DNA of 24,642 nt, taken from CAZCWX01 sp964502465. GTDB lineage: Bacteria; Desulfobacterota; Binatia; Bin18. Each line of letters starts with the position of its first letter. The first letter of the stretch is position 1. This document shows, piece by piece, positions 7,791 through 14,454 of the stretch. The notes under the pieces are model-generated. The model saw only the letters and a list, made by a program, of their open reading frames with translations. It searched no databases and was not told the DNA's origin. The DNA is taken from positions 1-24,642 of the forward strand of contig CAZCWX010000588.1 in the NCBI GenBank assembly GCA_964502465.1, written 5' to 3'. The position numbers and the translations under genes are program-made.

Positions 7791-7891
7791 GCGATCGGCA
7801 GTCAGCAATCAGCAGCCAGCTTCAGAAAGATAAAAGGGCACATTCCTGAGTATCAGGCTGAAAGCTGATTGCTGATGGCTAAAAGCTACTT
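7791..7891. repeat. Paired heptanucleotide tracts in opposite orientation (hairpin-forming)
   Basis: The left arm, 7791-7825, is five 7-nt units beginning GC (for example GCAATCA, GCAGCCA). The right arm, 7857-7891, is five units of the GCTGATT family. The arms are near reverse complements, separated by about 31 nt, so a long stem-loop is possible downstream of ribE. The right arm overlaps the last codons and TAG stop of ribE (7886-7888). No T-tract follows, so a classic terminator is not shown. Confidence 0.85.
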
Positions 7892-8551
7892 GTTAATCTG
7901 CTGACGCAGCGCGGCGAGTTCATGCCGCAAGTCTTGCAGTGGTCCAGAGAGGAATCCGGCGACGGCTTCACTGACAAATTTTTCGATATATTTCCCCTGC
8001 ATATCATTCTCGATATTGATGCGATCGCCTAGTTTTTTGGCATGGAGGGTGGTGACTTGGTATGTGTGAGGAATGATGGCACAGGTGAAGGCAGTCGGCT
8101 GACAGTGGAAAACCGTCAGGCTAATCCCATCAACTGCGGTGGAACCTTTTTCTACCAGATAGCGGCCTAATTCTGCGGGAACCTCAAAGGTATACAGGAA
8201 AGAGTCTCCCTCTGGCTGGATCGCCGCAATGCGCCCAACGCCATCGACGTGGCCAAACACGAGATGACCAGACAGGCGGTCGTTCAAGCGCAACGAACGC
8301 TCGAGGTTGACGAGATTACCTGGTTGCAAGTCTCCCAGGGTCGTGCGTCTCAGCGATTCGGCAGACACGTCGAAGCTCAGCGCTGTATCGCTTATCACAG
8401 TGACAGTAAGGCAGACTCCGTTAATGCAGATACTTTCACCAAGAGCGATTTCCGCAAGAGGGACTCCAGCAGTCAATGTGAGCCGTACTCCCTCAGTGGT
8501 GTGGTCGATCGTGGTGATCGTTCCAGCTGTTTCGATGATACCGCTAAACAT
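7886..8551 (-). CDS. ribE: Riboflavin synthase, alpha subunit
   Basis: Converts two molecules of 6,7-dimethyl-8-ribityllumazine to riboflavin and the pyrimidine precursor; cytosolic, normally a trimer. The start MFSGIIETAGTI is the family hallmark. Two tandem lumazine-binding domains are visible: residues about 1-90 (with INGVCLTV) and about 95-195 (GHLVFGHVDGVGRI, then TAVDGISLTV). At 221 residues it is slightly longer than usual, with a C-terminal helix after residue 195. No good Shine-Dalgarno precedes the ATG; the sequence there is TGAACT, next to a repeat tract. No other riboflavin gene (ribBA, ribD, ribH) and no FMN riboswitch is seen nearby. The symbol follows common usage; B. subtilis calls it differently. 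Confidence 0.96.
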   Translation of the reverse strand: MFSGIIETAGTITTIDHTTEGVRLTLTAGVPLAEIALGESICINGVCLTVTVISDTALSFDVSAESLRRTTLGDLQPGNLVNLERSLRLNDRLSGHLVFGHVDGVGRIAAIQPEGDSFLYTFEVPAELGRYLVEKGSTAVDGISLTVFHCQPTAFTCAIIPHTYQVTTLHAKKLGDRINIENDMQGKYIEKFVSEAVAGFLSGPLQDLRHELAALRQQINK

Positions 8552-8560
8552 AGTTCACTT

Positions 8561-8609
8561 GCTGATTGTAGAAGGCGGACTGCGGAATAAAAGGTGCGAA
8601 ATCCGCATT
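8561..8609. repeat. Heptanucleotide tract between gst and ribE
   Basis: Seven 7-nt blocks run in phase: one GCTGATT unit, then a degenerate block, two GCGGAMT units, two degenerate blocks and a closing CCGCATT. The GCGGAAT and ATCCGCA parts are in opposite orientation and could pair. The tract begins 10 nt before the ribE start and ends 6 nt from the stop codon of the glutathione S-transferase gene. It is weaker than its neighbours but uses the same unit families. Confidence 0.6.
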
Positions 8610-8615
8610 TTCTTT

Positions 8616-9224
8616 TTAGCCGGCTGCTTTCACGCTCGGCCGTTCTTTTATGCGGTTGAGCCAGGCGGTGACCCTGGCACCCTGGCTGGGAACTTCGACC
8701 TGGAGCGGACTGAAGAGTGGTGCCCAGGTAACAAAACAGACATCAGCCAGAGTAAAGCCGGAGCCAAGTAGATAGTCGTTGTTCCCGAGCTCTCTTTCCA
8801 AGCGCTCGAAGCAGGCGTTCACATCCTGTTTCGCTTTGGCGATCACATCCTGATCACCTTGTCCTTTGGGTTTAAAGAATACTTCCCCTACGATCGTCGC
8901 TAGAGCACTATCGTATTGGGTGTCGCCAAAATGCATGAGGATACGCGCTCGCGCACGCTGACCTGGATCGGTCGGTAGCAGTGGCGGATTGGGGTATTTG
9001 TCGTTCAGATACTCCATAATGAGGGTAGACTCATACACCGTGGTGCCGTTGTCCTGCAGCGCTGGTACCTTGCCATAGGGGTTGACCGCCAGGTACTCTG
9101 GCTTTTTTTGCTCGCCTTTGGTGATGTCAATCGTCACCTTCTCGTATTGGAGCCCTTTTTCTGCCAGCACTATTCTGACTTTGCGGGCTCGTGGGGACAT
9201 CGGAAAGTCATACAACTTAATCAT
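8616..9224 (-). CDS. Glutathione S-transferase family protein
   Basis: A 202-residue cytosolic GST. The N-terminal thioredoxin-like domain (about 1-80) has the glutathione-site segment FPMSPRARKVRIVLAEKG with Ser10 as the likely thiol-activating residue, NPYGKVPAL with the cis-proline, and ESTLIMEYL. The all-helical C-terminal domain (about 88-202) contains YLLGSGFTLADVCFVTW, the usual capping motif. The C-terminus is short, stopping at PSVKAAG. AAGGAGG lies six bases before the ATG, so the start is firm. Substrate is unknown. It sits upstream of ribE on the same strand, with a repeat tract between. Confidence 0.92.
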   Translation of the reverse strand: MIKLYDFPMSPRARKVRIVLAEKGLQYEKVTIDITKGEQKKPEYLAVNPYGKVPALQDNGTTVYESTLIMEYLNDKYPNPPLLPTDPGQRARARILMHFGDTQYDSALATIVGEVFFKPKGQGDQDVIAKAKQDVNACFERLERELGNNDYLLGSGFTLADVCFVTWAPLFSPLQVEVPSQGARVTAWLNRIKERPSVKAAG

Positions 9225-9278
9225 GGCTTACCTCCTTTTCTGAGATTTTCGCTGGAGAACAGCAGTACGAAGCGGTCA

Positions 9279-9614
9279 CTAGTCGTTGTGTGTGACATTG
9301 CGGCGGAGCCAACGAGTCAACCAGCCTTCGTTTTCGCGCTGTGCCAGGATTTCCAATTCTCCTCGATCAAGCCACATCCCTTGACAGGATGGACATTCCT
9401 CGACGGTGACACCACGGTGTTGGATGGTGTTCAATTGGACACCGCATTTCGGACAGCGCATTAAGAGTTGCTGGCGCTGATCCGCTTCTTCTGCGGCTTC
9501 TTTCTCTTTTTTGAGTTTCTCGATTAACTCGCGGTCACGCTGAGCAAAGTACCGATCTTCTTCCGCTTTCTCTTTGTCTCGCAGCTTTGTACCCAGACGG
9601 TCTTTTTCACTCAT
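9279..9614 (-). CDS. Zinc-ribbon (zf-TFIIB-type) protein with N-terminal coiled coil
   Basis: A 111-residue protein. The first 50 residues are almost all charged and helical (KLRDKEKAEEDRYFAQRDR, then KLKKEKEAAEEADQRQQ). The second part is a zinc ribbon: Cys54, Cys57, Cys74 and Cys77, ending CPSCQGMWLDRGELE, the signature of the TFIIB-like zinc-finger family in bacteria. Function of that family is poorly defined; nucleic-acid or protein binding is a guess. AAGGAG lies upstream of the ATG. Its start overlaps the end of the PGPGW gene by 8 bp, so they are one transcription unit. Confidence 0.82.
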   Translation of the reverse strand: MSEKDRLGTKLRDKEKAEEDRYFAQRDRELIEKLKKEKEAAEEADQRQQLLMRCPKCGVQLNTIQHRGVTVEECPSCQGMWLDRGELEILAQRENEGWLTRWLRRNVTHND

Positions 9615-9867
9615 GATCGTTCTCCTTCTTCGCGGATGAGTCTTTATTATACCGGTTGAGAACCTCCTGCCATACTTCTTTCAATCGTCTGTGTATTTTT
9701 TCCGCCCAATGAAAATGATGGCTGAGAATGCCGAAGCCCAGGACAACCAGTACGATCCCAGGTCCAGGAATACCAGGGAGGCTGAGCACCAAGCCCAATA
9801 TCAACAGGGCAATCCCAAAGATAATACGGCAGAGGCGCCAGAGTAAGTATCCTGTCGCGCGGATCAT
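9607..9867 (-). CDS. PGPGW-type small transmembrane protein
   Basis: An 86-residue membrane protein with two close hydrophobic segments (about 14-30 and 36-49) joined by LPGIPGPG. This is the PGPG turn that defines the putative transmembrane PGPGW family; here Ile follows in place of Trp. The C-terminus is basic and cytosolic-looking (RRLKEVWQEVLNRYNKD). Start is uncertain: an ATG at 9867 is chosen over a TTG two codons upstream; neither has a good ribosome site. It overlaps the zinc-ribbon gene by 8 bp and follows the FmdB gene by 33 bp. No molecular role is known to me. Confidence 0.75.
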   Translation of the reverse strand: MIRATGYLLWRLCRIIFGIALLILGLVLSLPGIPGPGIVLVVLGFGILSHHFHWAEKIHRRLKEVWQEVLNRYNKDSSAKKENDHE

Positions 9868-9900
9868 ACACAACCCGCACAGCGACGGCCGACAAGGTTG

Positions 9901-10236
9901 TTACAGGTCATCAAGTATCTTCCCACTCCGGGCTTTTTCTACCGTCTCTTCGAACTGCGATCCGAGATCCGCCCCCAATTCCTTTGCTCTTTTTTTCGCC
10001 CACAGTCCGACGTTGCGGGAATCTCGATAGAATGATTCATCACGTTGTGTGCGGGTATCCAAATCATTCAGTCGAGCAGCTTCGCTCTGATGGTACGCGA
10101 AACGTGAGAGCAGTCGAGCGAGGCGACGAGCACCACAATATTGGCAACGCGGCTGAGCTATGGTGTCGCGTTGAGTGAGCAGCAGCAGGCTCTGGTCTTT
10201 GCCGCACTTCTGACAGTGGTACTCGTAAATTGGCAT
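9901..10236 (-). CDS. FmdB-family zinc-ribbon regulatory protein
   Basis: A 111-residue protein starting MPIYEYHCQKCG, the canonical opening of the FmdB/CxxC_CxxC_SSSS family. The four zinc ligands are Cys8, Cys11, Cys31 and Cys34. The C-terminal two thirds are charged and probably helical, without further motifs. The family is named after a putative regulator of formamidase genes, but most members have no established role. An AGGGGA sequence lies upstream of the ATG, and a plausible promoter is at 10272-10300. It is first in a three-gene minus-strand unit of small zinc or membrane proteins. Confidence 0.88.
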   Translation of the reverse strand: MPIYEYHCQKCGKDQSLLLLTQRDTIAQPRCQYCGARRLARLLSRFAYHQSEAARLNDLDTRTQRDESFYRDSRNVGLWAKKRAKELGADLGSQFEETVEKARSGKILDDL

Positions 10237-10271
10237 ATCACTACTTCCCCTATCATAGGTTCCACGGTGGT

Positions 10272-10300
10272 GCTATAAGCAGAGGCTTGTGAATTATCAA
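10272..10300 (-). promoter_or_regulatory. Candidate sigma-70 promoter for the FmdB gene cluster
   Basis: On the minus strand, TTGATA (10300-10295) and TATAGC (10277-10272) are separated by exactly 17 nt and lie about 36 nt upstream of the FmdB start. The match to TTGACA/TATAAT is 5 of 6 and 4 of 6. GTTCCAC occurs twice nearby (10259-10265 and 10302-10308), with an inverted GGAAC at 10316-10320, which might be an operator; this is speculative. Confidence 0.4.
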
Positions 10301-10396
10301 CGTTCCACAACTCATAGGAACAATGGTACATGGAGTGGATAAAGTGCGAGGAGGGTATACGGGAGGTTGCCGTTCGTTCTGTACGGAGCTGCCTAT

Positions 10397-11131
10397 ATGA
10401 TTCCAGTGCATAGCACAATCCCGCCACAGCGTGTTCCGATGGTCAACTACACCCTCATCGGAACCAACCTCGCGTTTTTCATCTATGAAACAACATTAGG
10501 AACCCGCATCGAGCCGTTCGTGCTCACCTACGGGTGGGTGCCGGCGAGTTTTTTCCATACCTTAGCACTAGGGCAGGTACCAGGACTAACTCCTTTGCTG
10601 GTCAGCATGTTTCTCCATGGCAGTTGGCTCCACCTGTTTGGTAACCTGTTGTACCTCCATATCTTTGGGGACAACGTAGAGGACCGTCTTGGGGCCGTGC
10701 GTTATCTCTGCTTTTACTGCCTGGGTGGTATAGTGGCGGTGTTGGTCCAGACATGCATCGCGCCGTCTGCACACACACCAATGATTGGGGCGAGCGGAGC
10801 AATCGCTGCTGTCGCTGGTGCATACTGGGTGTTCTACCCAACAGGACGGGTGCTGACTGTCGTCCCGCTTATCTTCTCATTCCGGCTTGTCCAGGTGCCA
10901 GCCGCGTGTTATTTGGTAGTGTGGCTGCTGGTGCAGGTGTTCCTCGGGTTGTATGCGTTCTTTCTTGAGGGAGGTCAGTTGCCGGGAGGAGCTTGGGGAG
11001 CCCACCTCGGAGGGTTTGTTGCCGGTCTGGTTTTCGCTCCACTCTTTCTTTTTAAGAAAAAGCGGCGGTCCCGGCGATCCTGGTTCCGCTCATCGCTCCT
11101 TTGGCAAGAGCCTCGATCTGTCTTGCGTTAA
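10397..11131 (+). CDS. Rhomboid family intramembrane serine protease
   Basis: A 244-residue polytopic membrane protease that cleaves substrates within the bilayer. The catalytic dyad is Ser133 in GASGA and His203 in AHLGGFVAG. The HGSWLHLFGN stretch supplies the conserved His74, His79 and Asn83 of the oxyanion region, followed by LYLHIFGDNVED, all typical of bacterial rhomboids with six transmembrane helices. The C-terminal tail is very basic (KKKRRSRRSW). The ATG at 10397, giving MIPVHSTIPPQRVP, matches the usual rhomboid N-terminus and has GGAG nine bases upstream; a TTG at 10367 abuts its purine run and is rejected. Substrates are unknown. Confidence 0.93.
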   Translation: MIPVHSTIPPQRVPMVNYTLIGTNLAFFIYETTLGTRIEPFVLTYGWVPASFFHTLALGQVPGLTPLLVSMFLHGSWLHLFGNLLYLHIFGDNVEDRLGAVRYLCFYCLGGIVAVLVQTCIAPSAHTPMIGASGAIAAVAGAYWVFYPTGRVLTVVPLIFSFRLVQVPAACYLVVWLLVQVFLGLYAFFLEGGQLPGGAWGAHLGGFVAGLVFAPLFLFKKKRRSRRSWFRSSLLWQEPRSVLR

Positions 11132-11430
11132 GCCGGTCAAGAGACAAAGCAGGCAAGCTATCCACAAATATGGACGTTGTCTGTCCTTCTAAGCTAACAA
11201 GACAGGCCAGCGGTTTGCCCTTCTTTGGACTACGGCGGCTCTGACGCCGCTCTGCCTGCACGCGGAGCGCGCCACGTTTCTGGTAGGGCTGACACCACAG
11301 CGCTGCTCATGGCGGCGCACTCCAAAGCGGCAGCGGCTTCTTTCACCCCTGCTCATGAACTTACGAGACACGATTCTAGCCTTCTCTTACAAGGGGAGAG
11401 GGAATCTTGCTGGAATCCGCAGTCGTTACT
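11132..11430. other. 299-bp intergenic region between convergent rhomboid and leuB genes
   Basis: No gene is supported here. The stretch from about 11224 to 11345 is GC-rich with local palindromes (GGCGGCTCTGACGCCGC) and inverted CTTTGGA / TCCAAAG marks at its ends (11223-11229 and about 11321-11327), and could be a dispersed repeat. A 13-mer at 11391-11403 is repeated upstream of leuB. No hairpin with a T-tract was found for either gene. Confidence 0.45.
11391..11403. repeat. Direct repeat copy A flanking leuB (AAGGGGAGAGGGA)
   Basis: This 13-mer lies 28 bp beyond the leuB stop codon and recurs exactly, in the same orientation, at 12607-12619, about 100 bp beyond the leuB start. It resembles the core of a common interspersed bacterial repeat (purine-rich GGGGAGAGGG). 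Confidence 0.6.
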
Positions 11431-12507
11431 CTACTGTTGTAGTTTTTCGCGCACCAAGCGGCCCATCTCTTTGCTGCCGACTAGGCGGCATTCGGGTTGA
11501 GCGATGTCGGCTGTGCGGTAACCGTCTGCTAAGACAGCATCGACTGCGTTCTCAATCGTCTGTGCGGCCTGTTCCTGGTCAAATGAGAGGCGGAGCATCA
11601 GCGCGGTAGACAGAATAGTCGCAAGGGGATTCGCCTTCCCCTGACCAGCGATGTCGGGTGCGGTTCCATGAATAGGTTCATAGAGCCCGTGCTTGCCCTC
11701 ACCAAGAGACGCTGAGGGCAGGAGCCCCATCGAACCGGCAAGCATTGAAGCCTCGTCAGTGAGAATGTCACCAAACATGTTCTCTGCTGCAATCACATCG
11801 AAGTCGCGCGGGCGGCGGATCAGGTGCATCGACATGGCGTCTACCAAAACATCCTCGTATTGTATGTCTGGATACTCCTTGGCGACTTCGTGTGCGACCT
11901 CACGCCACATGCGTGACGTTGCCATGATGTTGGCTTTGTCTACGGATGTGAGCTTTTTGCGCCGCTTGCGTGCGAGTTCGAATGAGGCACGCATCAGCCG
12001 CGCTACCTCACCTTCGGTGTAGAAGATCGTATCAACCGCTTCCCGTCCAGCAGCACCGGTTCTCCGCTCGCTGGGCTTCCCATAGTAAACCCCTCCAGTC
12101 AGTTCACGCACCACAACCAAGTCTACCCCGTCCAAAACCTCAGGCTTAAGTGTCGAAGAGTTCACCAGATGGCGGTTCACTTGAATCGGCCGGAGGTTGG
12201 CAAACAGGCCGAGTTCTTTACGCAAGGCGAGGATCGCCTGCTCGGGGCGTACGGATGACTTCGGATCGTCCCACTTTGGCCCTCCCACAGCACCCAAGAG
12301 GACTGCATCACTCTCCTTTGCTAAACGCAGCGCAGAATCGGTCAATGCCACACCATGCGCGTCAATCGAACAGCCGCCCGCCAAAGCGTGTTCACAGGCG
12401 AAATTCAGATTAACCCGTTTTTCGATAACCTTGAGCACTTCCAGTGCTTCGCTCACAACCTCAGGACCAATGCCATCCCCAGCAAAGACTGCTATTTTGT
12501 ACACCAT
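11431..12507 (-). CDS. leuB: 3-isopropylmalate dehydrogenase
   Basis: Oxidises and decarboxylates 3-isopropylmalate with NAD+, the third step of the leucine branch; cytosolic dimer. The 358-residue protein begins MVYKIAVFAGDGIGPEV, the family start, and contains VVRELTGGVYYGKP, DKANIMATSRMWREV, and the metal- and substrate-site segment FGDILTDEASMLAGSMGLLPSAS, then EPIHGTAPDIAGQGKANP. The ATG at 12505-12507 has GAGGAG six bases upstream. A start 31 codons further up is rejected because its extra residues (PEPFDYAQDKLR) come from an intergenic palindromic repeat. It lies 163 bp downstream of leuA with two repeat elements between; leuC and leuD are not in the window. Confidence 0.96.
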   Translation of the reverse strand: MVYKIAVFAGDGIGPEVVSEALEVLKVIEKRVNLNFACEHALAGGCSIDAHGVALTDSALRLAKESDAVLLGAVGGPKWDDPKSSVRPEQAILALRKELGLFANLRPIQVNRHLVNSSTLKPEVLDGVDLVVVRELTGGVYYGKPSERRTGAAGREAVDTIFYTEGEVARLMRASFELARKRRKKLTSVDKANIMATSRMWREVAHEVAKEYPDIQYEDVLVDAMSMHLIRRPRDFDVIAAENMFGDILTDEASMLAGSMGLLPSASLGEGKHGLYEPIHGTAPDIAGQGKANPLATILSTALMLRLSFDQEQAAQTIENAVDAVLADGYRTADIAQPECRLVGSKEMGRLVREKLQQ

Positions 12508-12542
12508 CTGTTTCTCCTCGCTTCCGTTATACGCCCCCTCAC

Positions 12543-12596
12543 CCTGTCTCCTTCGACGGAGTTTATCCTGAGCATAGTCGAAGGGCTCAGGACAGG
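12543..12596. repeat. Nested-palindrome interspersed repeat
   Basis: Three inverted pairs are visible: CCTGTC/GACAGG (12543-12548, 12591-12596), CCTTCGAC/GTCGAAGG (12550-12557, 12577-12584) and CCTGAG/CTCAGG (12567-12572, 12586-12591). From memory, this CCTTCGAC...CCTGAGC element is widely dispersed in many bacterial genomes; its translation FDYAQDKL often appears as a false N-terminal extension, as it would for leuB here. Confidence 0.8.
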
Positions 12597-12606
12597 CCAC
12601 TCCTCC

Positions 12607-12619
12607 AAGGGGAGAGGGA
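12607..12619. repeat. Direct repeat copy B flanking leuB (AAGGGGAGAGGGA)
   Basis: Exact second copy of the 13-mer at 11391-11403, in the same orientation. It sits between the palindromic repeat and the heptad tract in the leuA-leuB gap. Confidence 0.6.
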
Positions 12620-12635
12620 CCCTCTCAAGGTGACT

Positions 12636-12671
12636 GACTGAAGACTTCCAGACCCTAGACTCTAGACTGCT
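12636..12671. repeat. Heptanucleotide tract at the leuA stop codon, GACT family
   Basis: Units beginning GACT or GACC start at 12636, 12643, 12651, 12658 and 12665, spaced 7, 8, 7 and 7. The last unit runs into the leuA TGA stop (12671-12673). ACTTCCAGAC is shared with the tract between nadC and birA, and AGACCCTAGAC with the complement of the in-frame tract at 104-166. Confidence 0.75.
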
Positions 12672-14224
12672 CAGGGTCCTTCTCGATGCAAGCCAGCTTG
12701 CTGGCCATAACGCTCACGATGGGCCAATTTATTAAGCGCATTGACGAACGCCTGTGCACTGGCCATGATAATGTCGGTATGCGAACCTTGACCATTCACC
12801 GACGTTCCGTTCTCCCTGATCATACACGACACTTCCCCAAGGGCGTCTGTGCCACCAGTAATAGATTTGACCGAGTAACGTTCGAGTTTGGGCTCGATTC
12901 CAGCGATTTTCGCAATCACCTTGTAACAGGCATCCACCATGCCATCGCCTGAGGCACTGTCCGTGAACTCCTCACCATTGACCTTCATTTTGACCGTCGC
13001 ATACGGGACCGCCATACTCGAAGAGGTTACATTGAGATAGATCAATTCATACTTGTCCGGCAGACGCACGGTCTCTTCGGTCACAATAGCAATCAGGTCT
13101 TCGTCGTAGACATTTTTCTTTTTATCGGCCAGAGCTTTGAAGCGCTCAAAGGCTTTGTTCATATCCACACCGGTATACTCGATGCCCAGTTGCTTCAGCC
13201 GGTCGACAAACGCATGTCGCCCAGAGTGCTTTCCCAGGACCAGCTTATTACTATCGAGACCGATCGCCTGGGGTTGCATGATCTCGTATGTAAGCTTGTA
13301 TTTGAGTACCCCATCCTGGTGAATGCCCGCCTCATGGGCAAACGCGTTAGCACCAACGATGGGTTTGTTGCTTGGCACAGCAAGCCCAGTAATCTGTGCT
13401 AGCAACTGGCTGGACGGATAAATCTGTTCCGTTACCACATTGGTCTTGAGGTGGGCAAACACATCCTCCCGCGTCTTAAGTGCCATTACCACCTCTTCCA
13501 TCGAAGTGTTGCCCGCACGTTCACCAATGCCATTAATCGTACACTCAACCTGGCGGGCACCGTTCTCAATTGCGGCGAGAGAATTGGCCACCGCTAAGCC
13601 CAAGTCATTGTGGCAGTGTGCGCTCCACGTCACGGTCTTGCCTCCAGGAACGTTCTCTCGCAAGAACTTGAAGAGGGTACCATACTGATGGGGGATAGCG
13701 TAGCCAACCGTGTCGGGAACGTTGACGGTCACTGCCCCGGCTTTAATCGCTTCGCCAAAGATTTGCACCAAATACTCCAGGTCAGTCCGAGAAGCATCTT
13801 CAGCAGAGAATTCGATGTAGTCAAGGTATTTCTTGGCGTAGCTGACGGCCCAGACCGCAGCATCGAGAGCTTCTTGGCGACTCATCATAAGTTTGTGCTT
13901 GAGGTGAATATCCGAAGTGGCGATGAAGATATGAACGCCCGGGTGTTTGGCCTTTTCTACCGCTTGGATCGCCCGTACCACATCTCCTTCTTTTGTCCGC
14001 GAGAGGCTCAGGACAATGGGGGAGGTGACCAGTTCAGAGATACGCCGCACCGATTCAAAGTCCCCTTCCGAGGAAGCGGCAAATCCGGCCTCGATGACAT
14101 CCACGTTGAGATTCTCCAGTTGCCGGGCGACCATGACTTTCTCTTCAATGTTCATGGTCGCACCTGGGGACTGTTCGCCATCACGCAGCGTGGTGTCGAA
14201 AATCTTCACAATCTCCCGTTCCAT
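12671..14224 (-). CDS. leuA: 2-isopropylmalate synthase
   Basis: First committed step of leucine synthesis: condenses 2-oxoisovalerate with acetyl-CoA. The 517-residue length fits the full form with a regulatory domain. The catalytic TIM barrel (about 1-290) opens with FDTTLRDGEQSPGA (9-22), and SAHCHNDLG at 201-209 gives the metal-binding His203 and His205; NGIGERAGNT follows. A HEAGIHQDG segment precedes the C-terminal LeuA dimer domain (about 370-500), which binds leucine for feedback inhibition in the family. AAGGAGG lies upstream of the ATG. A leader peptide and terminator at 14245-14445 imply control by leucyl-tRNA supply. leuB follows downstream. Confidence 0.97.
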   Translation of the reverse strand: MEREIVKIFDTTLRDGEQSPGATMNIEEKVMVARQLENLNVDVIEAGFAASSEGDFESVRRISELVTSPIVLSLSRTKEGDVVRAIQAVEKAKHPGVHIFIATSDIHLKHKLMMSRQEALDAAVWAVSYAKKYLDYIEFSAEDASRTDLEYLVQIFGEAIKAGAVTVNVPDTVGYAIPHQYGTLFKFLRENVPGGKTVTWSAHCHNDLGLAVANSLAAIENGARQVECTINGIGERAGNTSMEEVVMALKTREDVFAHLKTNVVTEQIYPSSQLLAQITGLAVPSNKPIVGANAFAHEAGIHQDGVLKYKLTYEIMQPQAIGLDSNKLVLGKHSGRHAFVDRLKQLGIEYTGVDMNKAFERFKALADKKKNVYDEDLIAIVTEETVRLPDKYELIYLNVTSSSMAVPYATVKMKVNGEEFTDSASGDGMVDACYKVIAKIAGIEPKLERYSVKSITGGTDALGEVSCMIRENGTSVNGQGSHTDIIMASAQAFVNALNKLAHRERYGQQAGLHREGP

Positions 14225-14244
14225 ACGTTCCTCCTTACATAGTC

Positions 14245-14283
14245 AAAAAACAAAAAGGGCTGCGAGATTACCCGCAGCCCTTT
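14245..14283 (-). terminator. Attenuator terminator before leuA
   Basis: On the minus strand a perfect 11-bp stem, AAAGGGCTGCG with its complement (14254-14264 and 14273-14283), closes an 8-nt loop and is followed by TTTTTGTTTTTT. It ends 20 nt before the leuA ATG. As an intrinsic terminator inside an operon it would block leuA unless an alternative fold forms. Confidence 0.92.
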
Positions 14284-14294
14284 ACAAAAGAAAA

Positions 14295-14324
14295 GGCCAC
14301 AGGCTACTATTCCCGCCCATGGCC
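14295..14324 (-). promoter_or_regulatory. Intermediate stem of the leuA leader
   Basis: GGCCATGGGC and GCCTGTGGCC (minus strand) form a 10-bp stem with two G-U pairs and a 10-nt loop. It lies between the leader peptide stop and the terminator, where an attenuator's middle segments belong. Its downstream arm is followed by CCTTT, which could pair with the AAAGG of the terminator. Which pairing is the antiterminator needs folding calculations. Confidence 0.6.
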
Positions 14325-14343
14325 TCCAAGAGGTTGCTGTGTC

Positions 14344-14445
14344 TTACACGCTCCCCTCGGACCCACCAGGCGGGGTGCTAAGTAGCAGGCCCAGAAGCAG
14401 GCCTGGCGCCGCTAGCGAAAATCCGAGAGAAACTTTACGGTCCAT
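14344..14445 (-). CDS. leuA leader peptide, leucine-rich, 33 residues
   Basis: A short open reading frame with an ATG nine bases after the pssA stop and an AGAGGG ribosome site just upstream. It contains eight leucines in 33 residues, six of them in GLLLGLLL (residues 15-22), encoded by CTG, CTT, CTG, CTG, CTA and CTT. A small hairpin (CAGGCC/GGCCTG) covers the same codons. In leucine attenuators of Proteobacteria, ribosome stalling at such codons lets the downstream antiterminator form. The peptide is also hydrophobic and could be read as a signal-like sequence, but its place before the terminator and leuA favours a leader. Confidence 0.75.
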   Translation of the reverse strand: MDRKVSLGFSLAAPGLLLGLLLSTPPGGSEGSV

Positions 14446-14454
14446 GGCCCTCTT

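Noticed and set aside
10367..10396. TTG start for the rhomboid protease
   Set aside because: The purine run touches the TTG with no spacing, and the ATG at 10397 gives the usual family N-terminus.
11225..11500. A 91-residue reading frame on the plus strand after the rhomboid gene
   Set aside because: Composition is that of translated GC-rich repeat DNA, it overlaps the 3' end of leuB, and it has no ribosome site or domain.
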